From assembly GCA_937968035.1 (NCBI GenBank), contig CALBTS010000627.1, positions 1 through 51,863 of the forward strand: 51,863 bases of DNA, given 5' to 3'. Shown here piece by piece: positions 8,672 to 17,272 of the stretch. The notes below the pieces were generated by a model. It ran no database searches, was not told the origin of the DNA, and saw only the letters and a list, made by a program, of their open reading frames with translations. The stretch is from an uncultured Methanomethylovorans sp. (GTDB taxonomy: Archaea; Halobacteriota; Methanosarcinia; Methanosarcinales; Methanosarcinaceae). The stretch's first letter is position 1. The number at the start of each line of letters is the position of its first letter. The position numbers were made by a program, and so were the translations under genes.

Positions 8672-9364
8672 TTATAAAAGTTTAGTTTCAGCATCACCCT
8701 TTGTAAGGTGGTTCACAAGACCATAAAAATCGTTCTGCATTCCAGCCGGCATTTTAACAACACCTACCCATGAACCATCTTGCTGCCATTGTTCCTTGAC
8801 CAAGGTCCCAAACCTGGCGATCTCCCCATATGATTTTGGAGCATATACCGCTGGTACTTTGACTGCTATTTGTACTTCTTCAAAGCGTATAGGTATGATC
8901 GGGCGGATAGCCTTCATCACGATCATCACTTGTTCATCTACGGGTTTGAATGGGTCAATATGGACTTTTGCCTCTTCCATGGCCTTCTCTATTCTTGAAG
9001 GAGGGTGAGGAGCTTTGGTTTGCGGATTTATTGCATTCTGTGCGATCGTACTGATTATACGCTTTGTCTTCTCGTCAAGGATATGCTTTCTCTGCTCTTT
9101 GGTTAACTGAAGTTCTCCATGTAAAATGATCTCCTTTGCAATGATCAGGGCATCCAGTGTGCCAAAGATATTCTGAAGATCGGATTCAGATGCATGTTCC
9201 CCCTGTCCAGCATCAGAAAAAATGGATTCGACTGCAATGATCTCTTCGACATTTACTTCATCCCCTTTTTTCAGTGCCAGTGCTCCCTCAGGCTCAACAA
9301 AGACCTCATAGTGATTTTTGCCTTTCTTAAGTCTTGCAATAACGCATTCATCAAGAGATACCAT
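8672..9364 (-). CDS. sbds: Ribosome maturation protein SBDS (Sdo1)
   Basis: An SBDS orthologue of 230 residues with the usual three parts: an N-terminal FYSH domain (MVSLDECVIARLKKGKNHYEV), a helical middle (LTKEQRKHILDEKTKRIISTI) and a C-terminal ferredoxin-like domain (FEEVQIAVKVPA). SBDS releases aIF6 from the large subunit late in 50S maturation. I placed the start at 9364, since GGGGGAT precedes that ATG, rather than eight codons earlier. The position between psmA and rrp4 is conserved in euryarchaea. Confidence 0.95.
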   Translation of the reverse strand: MVSLDECVIARLKKGKNHYEVFVEPEGALALKKGDEVNVEEIIAVESIFSDAGQGEHASESDLQNIFGTLDALIIAKEIILHGELQLTKEQRKHILDEKTKRIISTIAQNAINPQTKAPHPPSRIEKAMEEAKVHIDPFKPVDEQVMIVMKAIRPIIPIRFEEVQIAVKVPAVYAPKSYGEIARFGTLVKEQWQQDGSWVGVVKMPAGMQNDFYGLVNHLTKGDAETKLL

Positions 9365-9425
9365 TTTATATCCCCCACATTCATACACGAAGTATTTTTA
9401 TATAACTTTATGTCATTTGAGTCTT

Positions 9426-10211
9426 TCACTCACCGGCAGCCCCATTGTCGGAAACGGAACCGGCATCCTCTTTTACTTCCTTCTTCTGTTCTTCGAGGAC
9501 CTTCGACACATATTGCTGGACTTCTTCTTCTGCAAGCTTGCGGAATGTACGGTCCTGTAGTGTAACTACTCCCACTTCCAGTGTTGCAGCATCGATCTTT
9601 CCTTCGGTGGACTTGTATAAGGCGGTCATGCCAAGCAGAATTGCTTCATCAATGCTCAGATCCCCGCGGTACTCCGCTTCGAAAACTTCCATGAAAGTGT
9701 TCCTGCCTGCACCGATGGCTGTGGCCTTATATTCCAGCAAGGCACCACTGGGGTCACTTTCAAATAGTCTTGGTCTGGTGTCATCCACTCCTGCTATTAA
9801 GAGCGCGGTACCATAAGGCCTGACCCCTCCAAACTGAGTGTAGTTCTGTTTGTGATCGCAGATCTTCTTTGCAAGCACTTCAACACCTATGTTCTCATCG
9901 TAGGATACTTTGTTGATCTGTGCTTCAACTCTGGCTCTGTCGACCAGTGAACGGGCATCGGCCACCAGCCCGGAAGTAGCAACACCTATGTGGCTGTCTA
10001 TCTGGAAGATCTTCTCTATGGATTCAGCTTCAATTAGTCTGCTGGTAATTCTTTTATCCACAAGAAGTACAACGCCTTCCTTTGCCTTGATGCCTGCGGC
10101 AGTTGTTCCTCTCTTCACGGCTTCCCTAGCATATTCCACCTGAAAGAGCCTTCCATCCGGACTGAATACTGTGATGGCACGATCATAACCCATCTGTGGC
10201 GTCATTTGCAT
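9426..10211 (-). CDS. psmA: Proteasome alpha subunit
   Basis: A 261-residue alpha subunit of the archaeal 20S proteasome. The signature [25 protein letters not shown] (first part, residues 8-22) forms the N-terminal gate and H0 helix. The alpha ring controls substrate entry and docks PAN or Cdc48-type ATPases; the catalytic beta subunit is elsewhere. The acidic C-terminus (about 240-261) is typical. It sits between rnp2 and SBDS within the superoperon. Confidence 0.97.
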   Translation of the reverse strand: MQMTPQMGYDRAITVFSPDGRLFQVEYAREAVKRGTTAAGIKAKEGVVLLVDKRITSRLIEAESIEKIFQIDSHIGVATSGLVADARSLVDRARVEAQINKVSYDENIGVEVLAKKICDHKQNYTQFGGVRPYGTALLIAGVDDTRPRLFESDPSGALLEYKATAIGAGRNTFMEVFEAEYRGDLSIDEAILLGMTALYKSTEGKIDAATLEVGVVTLQDRTFRKLAEEEVQQYVSKVLEEQKKEVKEDAGSVSDNGAAGE

Positions 10212-10274
10212 ATCTAATCATCTCCTATATTAACAAACTATCTATTCTTCGGCTCTGTTCTATGAACATTGTTA

Positions 10275-10643
10275 TTACTTATATATTAATGTGCTCGGGT
10301 TCTGATATTGCTGCACACTTATATACTTTTGTGTTGCACCCTTCACAGTTCCCGATATACCCTGTACATGCACTATTGCACGCTGTCCACCAATAGTGGT
10401 TATTGTGGCAAGTGCTGCACGGGATCTTTCTTCCATCCCGTGGGAACAGCGCAGTATACCTTTCTGGTTTCCAAAATCAAGCAATCTCACTCCACATTCA
10501 CTGGCACCTATATCACCATACAGTGACCCTATGGCAGAGAAAATCTCACGTAAAAGTTCTTCTCTGGATACTTCGCGTTCCGTAATTATCTCTATTGCAA
10601 GATAACGTTTTCTTTGTCTTAAGCTGGAAGGAAGTGTTTTCAA
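10275..10643 (-). CDS. rnp2: Ribonuclease P protein component 2 (Pop5/Rpp14 family)
   Basis: A 122-residue Pop5-type RNase P protein. Recognisable parts are the basic start LPSSLRQRKRYLAIEI, the middle YGDIGASECGVRLLDFGNQKGILRC and the helix ERSRAALATITTIGGQRAIVHV. With Rnp3 (Rpp30) it forms the protein pair that activates the catalytic domain of RNase P RNA for tRNA 5' maturation. Its ATG overlaps the rnp3 stop by four bases, implying coupled synthesis of the two partners. Confidence 0.93.
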   Translation of the reverse strand: MKTLPSSLRQRKRYLAIEIITEREVSREELLREIFSAIGSLYGDIGASECGVRLLDFGNQKGILRCSHGMEERSRAALATITTIGGQRAIVHVQGISGTVKGATQKYISVQQYQNPSTLIYK

Positions 10644-11377
10644 CAGAATTCCTCCTGTTTTTCAGAAGGGACCTGTTCCTCTATGAGTTCCACACCATCC
10701 ATAATAAAGCCATGAGTCTTTCTTTTTGTTCTAAGGATAGCAGCAGGTATAGCGGTCATGGCATTTATTGCTTCTTCCTTTGTCATTCCGAACAAACTTG
10801 CCAATGCAATGAGCTCTCTTGGTCCTCGTATATCATAGATGGACCGTGCACCACTGGTCAGTACCATGTGCACATCGAACTTCCTTGCAAGCATCAGGCG
10901 CTGCTCAAGTTCTGAGATCGCATGCAATCTTTTCCCGCCTCTGTATCTTATCAGGGACCCAACATCAAACTCAATGGCAATGCCTCTGTCAGCAGCAGAT
11001 CTTGCGACCACGTGGTCCAAGCCGCCGTCCTTGATACCAAAAGGCAAAGATAATATGTTCACATTTGCGGCTTCAACTGCTGAACGGTTCAGTTTGTCCG
11101 TTCCTCCCTCTACCATCACAAAATCGACTTTTTTAGCGTAGTGGCTGATCTGGGAGTGGAGTTTAGAAGGATTCTCTTCATGTATCTCCACTCCATGTAC
11201 AAGATCAAAAAAAGAATTACGGGGGCCAGTATATGGTGCCAGTAATCTGCTATTTGTTACTTGTGCTATTCCTGCACCATTAAAGCCAAAATGTGTTGCA
11301 AGTGAGAGGAATCTTTCCATTGCCTGGTCATCTTCAGGAAGGTAACGGATGCAAAGATCATAATACCTTTCAACCAA
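10640..11377 (-). CDS. rnp3: Ribonuclease P protein component 3 (Rpp30)
   Basis: A 245-residue TIM-barrel-like RNase P protein of the Rpp30 family, a distant PHP-fold relative. Typical segments are YYDLCIRYLPED, GVEIHEENPSKLHSQI, DFVMVEGGTDKLNRSAVE and VLTSGARSIYDIRGPRELIALA. It binds Rnp2 and the RNA catalytic domain. It overlaps the exosome-associated RNA-binding gene upstream by eight bases and rnp2 downstream by four, so the three are tightly coupled. Confidence 0.94.
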   Translation of the reverse strand: MVERYYDLCIRYLPEDDQAMERFLSLATHFGFNGAGIAQVTNSRLLAPYTGPRNSFFDLVHGVEIHEENPSKLHSQISHYAKKVDFVMVEGGTDKLNRSAVEAANVNILSLPFGIKDGGLDHVVARSAADRGIAIEFDVGSLIRYRGGKRLHAISELEQRLMLARKFDVHMVLTSGARSIYDIRGPRELIALASLFGMTKEEAINAMTAIPAAILRTKRKTHGFIMDGVELIEEQVPSEKQEEFC

Positions 11378-11825
11378 ACAACTCCTCCACTATCTTCCCT
11401 GCCATTTCCCTGTTCTTTGGATATGTTTCTATCTTCACTTTAGCAGTTATAGCATCAGAGGATGAAACAATTTTCACACGGCCCATGTAAGCTTCTTGTT
11501 TATCGAACCTCAGGTGGAATACCTGGTCATCATCAAGCCTGTCGGGCATTTCATTTCGAAGGATCTCAATATCTTCCAATGTCATATTATTGTGGACGAA
11601 CTCTGAGAAGGCCATTGTATCATGCTTACGGGTAAGCTGTATACTGAAAATCGTTATTGGATTTCCATAGTGTCCTTCAGCTTCAGTAGTATCGACTACC
11701 TCTGACAATGGATCAGGGTCCTTATTCCTTAAAGAATTCTTTAAAAATAAACCCAGGGCATCCATGACCCTGGATCTTTCTTCCGTCGAGTGCGCTATCA
11801 CTCGCAAATTTATATGATGGATCAC
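11370..11825 (-). CDS. Exosome-associated RNA-binding protein (COG1325-like)
   Basis: A 151-residue archaeal protein predicted from conserved gene order to be an RNA-binding exosome accessory. It begins [20 protein letters not shown] and ends with the strand-helix unit [22 protein letters not shown], matching the small RNA-binding family usually found between eL15 and RNase P genes. The ATG overlaps the eL15 stop by four bases. The family call rests on sequence resemblance plus position; a direct role in the exosome remains predictive. Confidence 0.82.
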   Translation of the reverse strand: MIHHINLRVIAHSTEERSRVMDALGLFLKNSLRNKDPDPLSEVVDTTEAEGHYGNPITIFSIQLTRKHDTMAFSEFVHNNMTLEDIEILRNEMPDRLDDDQVFHLRFDKQEAYMGRVKIVSSSDAITAKVKIETYPKNREMAGKIVEELFG

Positions 11826-12412
11826 TTGCCCCTGTTCATGTTAGACCTGATACTGGGCCGGTTCTTCTCGGTTCCCGTACCACGTTTACCCATGCCTCTG
11901 CCCTTTACACCGGCACTTGTCTTTCCACGGAAAGCACGCCCCTTCTGGCTACTGTTGCAGATCCAATTAAGATTATTATCGCTCTTGATCACGGGGTGGC
12001 TGGGGTCCACAAGGATCACTTCGTACCACTTGGCTTTGCCATCCTCTCCTACCCAGTAGGAGTTGAGGACTTCCATGTTCGGGTATTTTCTGGACGCACG
12101 CTCTTCAGCAATTCTCTGGATACTCTTGCCCGCAGTGGTCTTGTTCTTACCCATGTTGTGGCTGCGCCTTCCGCGGACATATCTTTGATTTCTGCGGCTT
12201 CCTCTTCTTACTTTTGCACGCACCACTATTATCCCCTGTTTAGCCTTGTATCCAAGGGACCTTGCACGGTCTATACGGGTAGGCCTTCTGATCTTTACAA
12301 TGGAACCCTGTTCTCTCCATTCCTGAAGCCTTTCCCATCTAAGATCCTTGACATAAGTTTCATCAGGGTTCTTCCAGGCATCTCTTATATATCCATAAAA
12401 AGATTTTGACAA
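11822..12412 (-). CDS. rpl15e: 50S ribosomal protein L15e (eL15)
   Basis: A 196-residue basic ribosomal protein, recognised by [35 protein letters not shown] and [17 protein letters not shown] chose a TTG start at 12412: it gives the family-typical N-terminus ([13 protein letters not shown]) and has AAGGTGA six bases upstream. The alternative GTG at 12421 is itself part of that SD sequence. It is the first gene of the superoperon and has a structured 5' leader (12413-12495), which may make it the regulatory entry point for the whole cluster. Confidence 0.95.
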   Translation of the reverse strand: MSKSFYGYIRDAWKNPDETYVKDLRWERLQEWREQGSIVKIRRPTRIDRARSLGYKAKQGIIVVRAKVRRGSRRNQRYVRGRRSHNMGKNKTTAGKSIQRIAEERASRKYPNMEVLNSYWVGEDGKAKWYEVILVDPSHPVIKSDNNLNWICNSSQKGRAFRGKTSAGVKGRGMGKRGTGTEKNRPSIRSNMNRGK

Positions 12413-12495
12413 TATGTTCACCTTGTTTCATTTTCAGTTTCACGGTTCAACCCATTTTGGGCCACATTCCCACGGGATAGCTCCCGAATGAAACG
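12413..12495 (-). promoter_or_regulatory. Structured 5' leader and promoter of the eL15-exosome superoperon
   Basis: A TATA-like ATTTAAAT (12518-12525) predicts transcription start near 12495. From there GUUUCAUU (12494-12487) can pair perfectly with AAUGAAAC (12432-12425), which abuts the AAGGUGA SD. Inside are the hairpin CGGGA-GCUA-UCCCG (12486-12473) and then UGGG/CCCA/UGGG elements (12472-12469, 12461-12458, 12454-12451), of which the middle one can pair either way. The pairings are direct reading. A role in controlling eL15 translation, possibly by eL15 itself, is inference. Confidence 0.5.
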
Positions 12496-12575
12496 AAACT
12501 ACTACGCACATGATATGATTTAAATGTTTTTGCCAAATGCCCTTTTAAATCATACTTCCAATTCTTATGTCATAT

Positions 12576-13577
12576 TTAATTTTCTGGCCGCTGGTCCAGA
12601 TAAGCTGAGGCATTCTTCAGAGTTTCGGTCATAGTAGATATATTTTGCATTATCTTCTCAATATATGCTATATTCTCTGTTTCAGTTTCCTGTTCGAGAA
12701 GTACCTGCATATAATCCTGTATCGCAGTAACCGGACCCATCAGACCCTGGTTGAGCACGCCAGTAAACTTTTCTCTCATTTCATTCAAATTCAGCAACAG
12801 ATCATCTTTCATCCTGAGTTCAGTGATGTCCTTTCCGGAACATATCAATGCCTCTATATTTCCATCACTGTCATAGATAGGGGACTCGCTCCAGCTAACA
12901 ATTATTGTCCCTCCGTCCTTTTTAAGGATCTTTCTCTCAAATAAATGTGGAGTTTCGATCTTCTTCGTTATGATATCTCTGAATTTTTCTTTTTCCTTCT
13001 CTCTTTCTTCCTGTAAGGCCAGCACATCGAACATATTTTGGCCAATAAGTTCAAACTCATCATAACCGAGGACTTCATTTCCTGTACGGTTAATAAGGTT
13101 TATCTTTTGCTCGCGATCCACTACAAGCATTAGCACTCCGGCCACATCGATACACTGATATGCATAATTACGTTCAGCAAGTATCCGGTCCTGAAGATGT
13201 TTTATTCGCGTGAGGGATTTTACACGGGTCACAAGTTCGAGCCTATTTACGGGCTTACTTAGGAATTCGTCTGCACCTGACTCAAGGCCTTTGATCTTCT
13301 CATCCTTGCCTGAAAGCGCTGTTACCATTATTATAGGTATGAATTGTGTTTCCACCGATGTCTTCAAGACCTTGCAGACCTCATATCCGTTCATATCGGG
13401 CATCATTACGTCAAGTATTATTACCGAAGGCTTTTCGGATCTGGCTTTCTCAAGCGCCTCCTTTCCATTATAAGCTCTGATTATTTCATAATCTGTCTTG
13501 AGATAAAGTTCCATGAGATCTACGATAGCCGGCTCATCATCAACTACTAATACCCTGTCAAGATCTGATCCTATCAT
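12576..13577 (-). CDS. Orphan response regulator: REC-PAS with degenerate HisKA helix
   Basis: A 333-residue cytoplasmic signalling protein. The receiver domain (about 7-125) has acidic residues D13/D14, phospho-acceptor D56, T86 and K108, so phosphorylation should be possible. A PAS domain (about 135-255) ends in the usual GKDITELRMKDD linker. Residues 260-330 are helical and resemble a histidine-kinase dimerisation domain, but the phospho-histidine is Gln277 (NQGLMGPVTAI) and no ATPase domain follows. There is no DNA-binding domain. GAGAGG precedes the ATG. No partner kinase is nearby, so its input and output are unknown. Confidence 0.88.
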   Translation of the reverse strand: MIGSDLDRVLVVDDEPAIVDLMELYLKTDYEIIRAYNGKEALEKARSEKPSVIILDVMMPDMNGYEVCKVLKTSVETQFIPIIMVTALSGKDEKIKGLESGADEFLSKPVNRLELVTRVKSLTRIKHLQDRILAERNYAYQCIDVAGVLMLVVDREQKINLINRTGNEVLGYDEFELIGQNMFDVLALQEEREKEKEKFRDIITKKIETPHLFERKILKKDGGTIIVSWSESPIYDSDGNIEALICSGKDITELRMKDDLLLNLNEMREKFTGVLNQGLMGPVTAIQDYMQVLLEQETETENIAYIEKIMQNISTMTETLKNASAYLDQRPEN

Positions 13578-13885
13578 GGTAACCTCTCGTAAATCTGTTA
13601 TTCAGGGAAGACTGTATAGCTATTTTGGATTTGCTATTATCAAATATTACGTTCCCTTCGGAGTATATATATTTGTGTGTCATTTTTTTAAAGACCTTAA
13701 TACCGTCTATGTCTTTTGACACGCTATTCCCAAACATACTATTGTCCATCCTTCAAACAACTTATTCCCTCATAAAGTACATATATATTTCAATAAGTAA
13801 ATAAGTATCGTATTACCTAAAAGTTCGGAAGTAGTAAATACCTTTTGCCCGACATATCATGTATCTGTCAAACTGCTACTTTTAT
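13578..13885 (-). promoter_or_regulatory. AT-rich intergenic region with regulator promoter
   Basis: About 310 bases between the REC-PAS gene and tRNA-Trp without a credible gene. A minus-strand AAATATATATAC (around 13662-13674) is a good TATA element for the regulator and would give a leader of about 60 bases. The rest is AT-rich, and I see no further conserved structure. Confidence 0.5.
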
Positions 13886-13891
13886 AAAAAA
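13886..13891 (-). terminator. Oligo-T terminator of tRNA-Trp
   Basis: Six T residues on the transcribed strand directly follow the discriminator base of the tRNA, and another AT-rich stretch comes next. Short oligo-T runs terminate archaeal RNA polymerase. This is the only terminator-like element at this tRNA. Confidence 0.6.
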
Positions 13892-14079
13892 TGGGGTTGG
13901 TGAGATTTGAACTCACGATCGACGGGTCTCTCCGAACAAATGCTTCTCAGCATCCTGAGCACATATCAGTGCTCCAACGGCTCCTCACCGATAAGTCCCG
14001 TCGGACATATCTCAGTAGACCCGTTGTTCATCATCTATCCGCTGGAGCCCGTCGCCATGCCGGGCTAGGCCACAACCCC
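13892..14079 (-). tRNA. trnW: tRNA-Trp (CCA anticodon) with 114-base intron
   Basis: The acceptor stem is GGGGTTG/CAACCCC with discriminator A and no encoded CCA. The T arm is GTGAG-TTCAAAT-CTCAC and the anticodon stem is ACGGG/CCCGT. The 5' exon (14079-14042) ends in anticodon CCA plus G37; the 3' exon (13927-13892) begins with A38. Joined, they give a 74-base tRNA. The 10-13/22-25 stem pairs except for one T-T at 13/22. The intron lies after position 37, the canonical archaeal site cut by the bulge-helix-bulge endonuclease. Confidence 0.95.
13928..14041 (-). ncRNA. Box C/D guide RNA inside the tRNA-Trp intron
   Basis: The intron contains box C AUGAUGA (14034-14028), D' CUGA (14015-14012), a C'-like UGAGGAG (13987-13981) and D CUGA (13969-13966). 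The D' guide ACGGGUCU pairs with AGACCCGU across the 3' splice junction and places C39 opposite the fifth base from the box. The D guide CCGUUGGAGC pairs with the anticodon loop through the 5' junction and places C34 at the fifth base. Archaeal tRNA-Trp introns are known to guide 2'-O-methylation at 34 and 39, so the match is functional prediction backed by family knowledge. Confidence 0.9.
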
Positions 14080-14411
14080 AGATAGGTTTATCCCCTGAAT
14101 ACATCTTATCACTGATATATCTATCGGTAATTGCTCTCGGATTTACTGGGCATTTCCTATACTCTTATCAGGCGTCAATACTCTGTTTATTTGATCAACT
14201 GTTTAAAATAATATGAAAAATTGTATGCCTGTATTTCTAAATACTTTTAAATAATATTAATTCGTACTATAAGTGGGTTAGGAAGAGAGAAAGTAAAAGT
14301 TGCATTAGAAATCTTATGTTCTAAAAGAACTGCAAAGAACTCTGTCTTCAGAATTGGTTATCTAAATTCACTTGCTCTTTCCTATCTACCACAATTTATG
14401 GAGAGAATATT
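14080..14411 (+). promoter_or_regulatory. Intergenic region: tRNA promoter and long structured leader of the zinc-ribbon gene
   Basis: The first part holds the tRNA promoter on the minus strand (GATATATC near 14115-14122). For the plus strand, CTTTTAAATA (14244-14253) is a TATA element that predicts a start near 14276. The following leader of about 135 bases can close on itself: TAGGAAGAG (14279-14287) pairs with CTCTTTCCTA (14375-14384) with one bulge. It encloses hairpins GTTCT-AAA-AGAAC (14318-14330) and TCTG-TCTT-CAGA. The pairing is by eye; function is unknown. Confidence 0.4.
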
Positions 14412-14600
14412 GTGGCACTTGCCAGCAACAAAAACGTATGTTCCATTGAGGACCAACACTTTAAGGGTGGATCTCTGAAAAACAATCTGAGTACGAAAGT
14501 CAAAATATGCAATTTTTGCCGAACACCTATGAAAAAGCAGGTGATCGGCTCAAATGTTGTTTACTATTGTAAGGAATGTGGATCTACCCGATCCACATAA
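14412..14600 (+). CDS. Small single-zinc-ribbon protein, unknown function
   Basis: A 62-residue protein starting at GTG with GGAGAG six bases upstream. The C-terminal half has two CxxC knuckles, CNFCRTPMKKQ and CKECGST, separated by a short strand region (VIGSNVVYY): a minimal zinc ribbon like those in transcription or translation accessory proteins. The N-terminal 30 residues look flexible. It stands alone on the plus strand after a long structured leader and converges with the cobT-like gene. I do not recognise a named family. Confidence 0.7.
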   Translation: MALASNKNVCSIEDQHFKGGSLKNNLSTKVKICNFCRTPMKKQVIGSNVVYYCKECGSTRST

Positions 14601-14623
14601 ATCTCCTTTTTTATTTCTGTATC

Positions 14624-15688
14624 CTACTTTACCCTCTCAATATCGCCATACTCTGAGAGTTTTTCACAGAGCATTTCTATCTCAGCTCTCAGCTTTTCGG
14701 CAGGGATACCAAGCATCTGTGCAAGGTATATGGCTCCACCTGCACCTACTCCTTCTTTTACGAACCCTGCCTCGTATTGTTTCAGTCCCTGCAGACGCGA
14801 ATGGCCAAAATCGGGATCTGTGGCATATGCTTTTGCATTCAGCTTGTCTGCGATCGCAGCAAAGTGAGCGGAAGTGTCATTCATCACATAGCAAGTTGTT
14901 ACAATGGTAATGTTATCAGCCCTATATCCAAGATGTTTGATCACGGCAAACACTGCTGCCATCTGAGTGCCACCTGCAAGGATCACTGGTATATCTTCAA
15001 GCCCTGTGGCTATCCCCGCCACTGCTGCCATCATAGGATCACCCACGCATCTGATCGCTTCCATGGGATCGTTACGCAGGTCTCCCGGTTTTATCCCGGA
15101 AGACTTCAGTGCATCCTTTACAACCTGTTTCTTAAGCTCAAGAGGGTTTGTGGACGCACTGCTGCTGACATTTCCATCATAGCCAAGGGCTGTTAGGACC
15201 GCATTGGCAGTAGTAGTGCCCGCAGGTATGCTCTCCCCTATCATGACAAAGTCATATTTTTCCCTTAGCTCCCTGCCCAGGCTGAAACCACGCTCAAAGA
15301 TACCCTGGGCATCAGGAACAGCAATTGGTTCACGTATATCTTTTCCAGGTGAACCTCCAATGTCTCTCAGCGGTACTATTTTTGCGGGGAGGATCTTCAA
15401 TCCTGCATTAACGAGCATGTGTGGCACGCCGGTCATATCCAGGGCCACCCGGGTAATAAGCGCAGGCGTAGGCGTGTCATAAGGCGGTGTCATGGGCAGA
15501 ATTGGTATGTCCACCACCATGCCGGTTTCAAGGACCTCGGCATCTCCAGGCGGTGTATAGTCAGTAAGTTTTGCTGTCTTACCGGCAGCTGAGAGGCCCT
15601 CTATGTAGGCCGTTTCAGTATTTGCCAACACGCACAGGAACAATGGTCTTTCAGGCATCTTCATATTTTCCGGTGATGGTCCTTCCAT
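14624..15688 (-). CDS. cobT: CobT-like nicotinate-nucleotide phosphoribosyltransferase (archaeal UPF0284 type)
   Basis: A 354-residue protein of the archaeal family related to CobT, which activates the lower base of cobalamin by transferring phosphoribose from nicotinate mononucleotide. Glycine-rich segments such as MIGESIPAGTTTANAVLTALGY, ILAGGTQMAAV and KEGVGAGGAIYLAQ match the family. Methanogens need large amounts of corrinoid for methyl transfer; their lower base is often not dimethylbenzimidazole, so base specificity is open. It follows proS by 39 bases on the same strand. Confidence 0.85.
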   Translation of the reverse strand: MEGPSPENMKMPERPLFLCVLANTETAYIEGLSAAGKTAKLTDYTPPGDAEVLETGMVVDIPILPMTPPYDTPTPALITRVALDMTGVPHMLVNAGLKILPAKIVPLRDIGGSPGKDIREPIAVPDAQGIFERGFSLGRELREKYDFVMIGESIPAGTTTANAVLTALGYDGNVSSSASTNPLELKKQVVKDALKSSGIKPGDLRNDPMEAIRCVGDPMMAAVAGIATGLEDIPVILAGGTQMAAVFAVIKHLGYRADNITIVTTCYVMNDTSAHFAAIADKLNAKAYATDPDFGHSRLQGLKQYEAGFVKEGVGAGGAIYLAQMLGIPAEKLRAEIEMLCEKLSEYGDIERVK

Positions 15689-15727
15689 GATATACCCTCT
15701 TTTTCAGTAAAAAGTAAGTTGCAGGAA

Positions 15728-17164
15728 TCAATATTTCCTTGCTACATAAACTTTTACACTTGCATCTTTGCCACATACGGGGCAATGTCCTTTGTGTCCT
15801 TCTTCCTGGTCGGTGGGTATGCCCAGAATGCCTGCGCCAATCTCCTCTTCTATCTGCAGGCCACATGTCTTATCACCGCACCAGGGAAGGAGTGCGATAC
15901 CTTCAGGTAATTTCTCTTTGACATCTGCAAGGGTAGAGCAAACAAATATGCGTGCCTGCACATCTGTGACTGCTTTCTCAAAAAGGGCGGACTGAATGAC
16001 CTTTAGTGTCTCTTCTGTTTCATGGCTTATGTTTTCCAGAGGTGCCTGTCTTTTTTCTCCAGTATCCCTACGCACAAGCACAGCAACACCATTCTTGAGA
16101 TCACGGGGGCCTATTTCAAGTCTCAGGGGCACACCTTTCATCTCCCATCTATAATATTTAGCTCCAGGGCGATCGTCACTTAGATCTATTTTTACACGGA
16201 TCCCTGCATCCTGCAAAAGTTGCTGTACTTTCTCGCATGCATGGATCACATCAGATGAATCCTTGAACACTATAGGTATGATCACCACCTGTATGGGAGC
16301 CACTTCAGGGGGTAATACAAGTCCCTTGTCATCACCGTGTATGGATATCAGTGCAGCTATCGATCGCTCTGAAACGCCATAACATGTCTGGTGTGCATAT
16401 ACCTGTTCTCCTGCCGGGTTCTCATACTTTATGTCGAAGGTTCTGGCAAAGTTGTCACCAAGATGATGAGCTGTACCTACCTGTAAGGTCTTGCCGTCAG
16501 GCATCAATGCATCGACTGCTATGGTATAATCGGCTCCCGGAAATTTATCCCAGTCCGGGCGTTTAGAAGCAAGCACAGGCACCGCCAGTCTCTTATAGAA
16601 TTCTGTATAGATCCTTATGGCCTCATCTACCTGTTCAGCAGCTTCCTCCCAGGTGGCATGTACGGTGTGGGCCTCTTTGAAAGAAGTGATCTCTCTTAGC
16701 CTTATAAGGGGACGGGTGTGTTTTGTTTCATACCTGAAGGTGTTGACCACCTGGTACAATTTCAAAGGCAGATCAGCATGGGAACGCACCCACAATTTAT
16801 ACATTGGATAGATCGCAGTTTCGCTAGTGGGCCGCAGGGCAAGTTTCACATCCAGAGGAGAAGTACCTCCATGGGTGACCCAGTACACCTCATCCTCAAA
16901 GCCCTTTATATGTTCAGCCTCTTTCATGAACTCATGTTCAGGGATAAGAAGCGGGAACATTGTTTCCATATGGTCCCTGTCCAATAGTTCCCTGATGATA
17001 TTGTATACGTTTTTCCTGATCGTAAAACCAAATGGGTACCATACGTACAGGCCTTTTACAGGATAGCGCACGTCCATAATTTCAGCTACCTGTAAGAGTT
17101 CATTATACCATTCACTAAAATCCTTCTTCGCAGGAAGGGTTGCTTCTTTCTCCTTTTCTGTCAT
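15728..17164 (-). CDS. proS: Prolyl-tRNA synthetase (archaeal/eukaryotic type)
   Basis: A 478-residue class II synthetase that charges tRNA-Pro. Motif 2 is visible in [29 protein letters not shown] and motif 3 in [23 protein letters not shown]. The C-terminal extension with cysteines ([28 protein letters not shown]) is the zinc-binding domain of the archaeal-type enzyme, ending in the conserved Tyr. AGGTGACCTC precedes the ATG. It is cotranscribed upstream of the cobT-like gene. Confidence 0.96.
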   Translation of the reverse strand: MTEKEKEATLPAKKDFSEWYNELLQVAEIMDVRYPVKGLYVWYPFGFTIRKNVYNIIRELLDRDHMETMFPLLIPEHEFMKEAEHIKGFEDEVYWVTHGGTSPLDVKLALRPTSETAIYPMYKLWVRSHADLPLKLYQVVNTFRYETKHTRPLIRLREITSFKEAHTVHATWEEAAEQVDEAIRIYTEFYKRLAVPVLASKRPDWDKFPGADYTIAVDALMPDGKTLQVGTAHHLGDNFARTFDIKYENPAGEQVYAHQTCYGVSERSIAALISIHGDDKGLVLPPEVAPIQVVIIPIVFKDSSDVIHACEKVQQLLQDAGIRVKIDLSDDRPGAKYYRWEMKGVPLRLEIGPRDLKNGVAVLVRRDTGEKRQAPLENISHETEETLKVIQSALFEKAVTDVQARIFVCSTLADVKEKLPEGIALLPWCGDKTCGLQIEEEIGAGILGIPTDQEEGHKGHCPVCGKDASVKVYVARKY

Positions 17165-17272
17165 GAGGTCACCTGCTATCTTGATCTTCAGGTATAAACA
17201 GATGCATTGCTTATAGGCATTTCCTTCTTAGGACCATATCAGGCTGTTGAGGACCTGTAAAAAAGTCAAGGT

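Noticed and set aside
13891..14085. 64-codon open frame across the tRNA-Trp locus
   Set aside because: The bases are fully explained by tRNA exons and the box C/D intron on the other strand.
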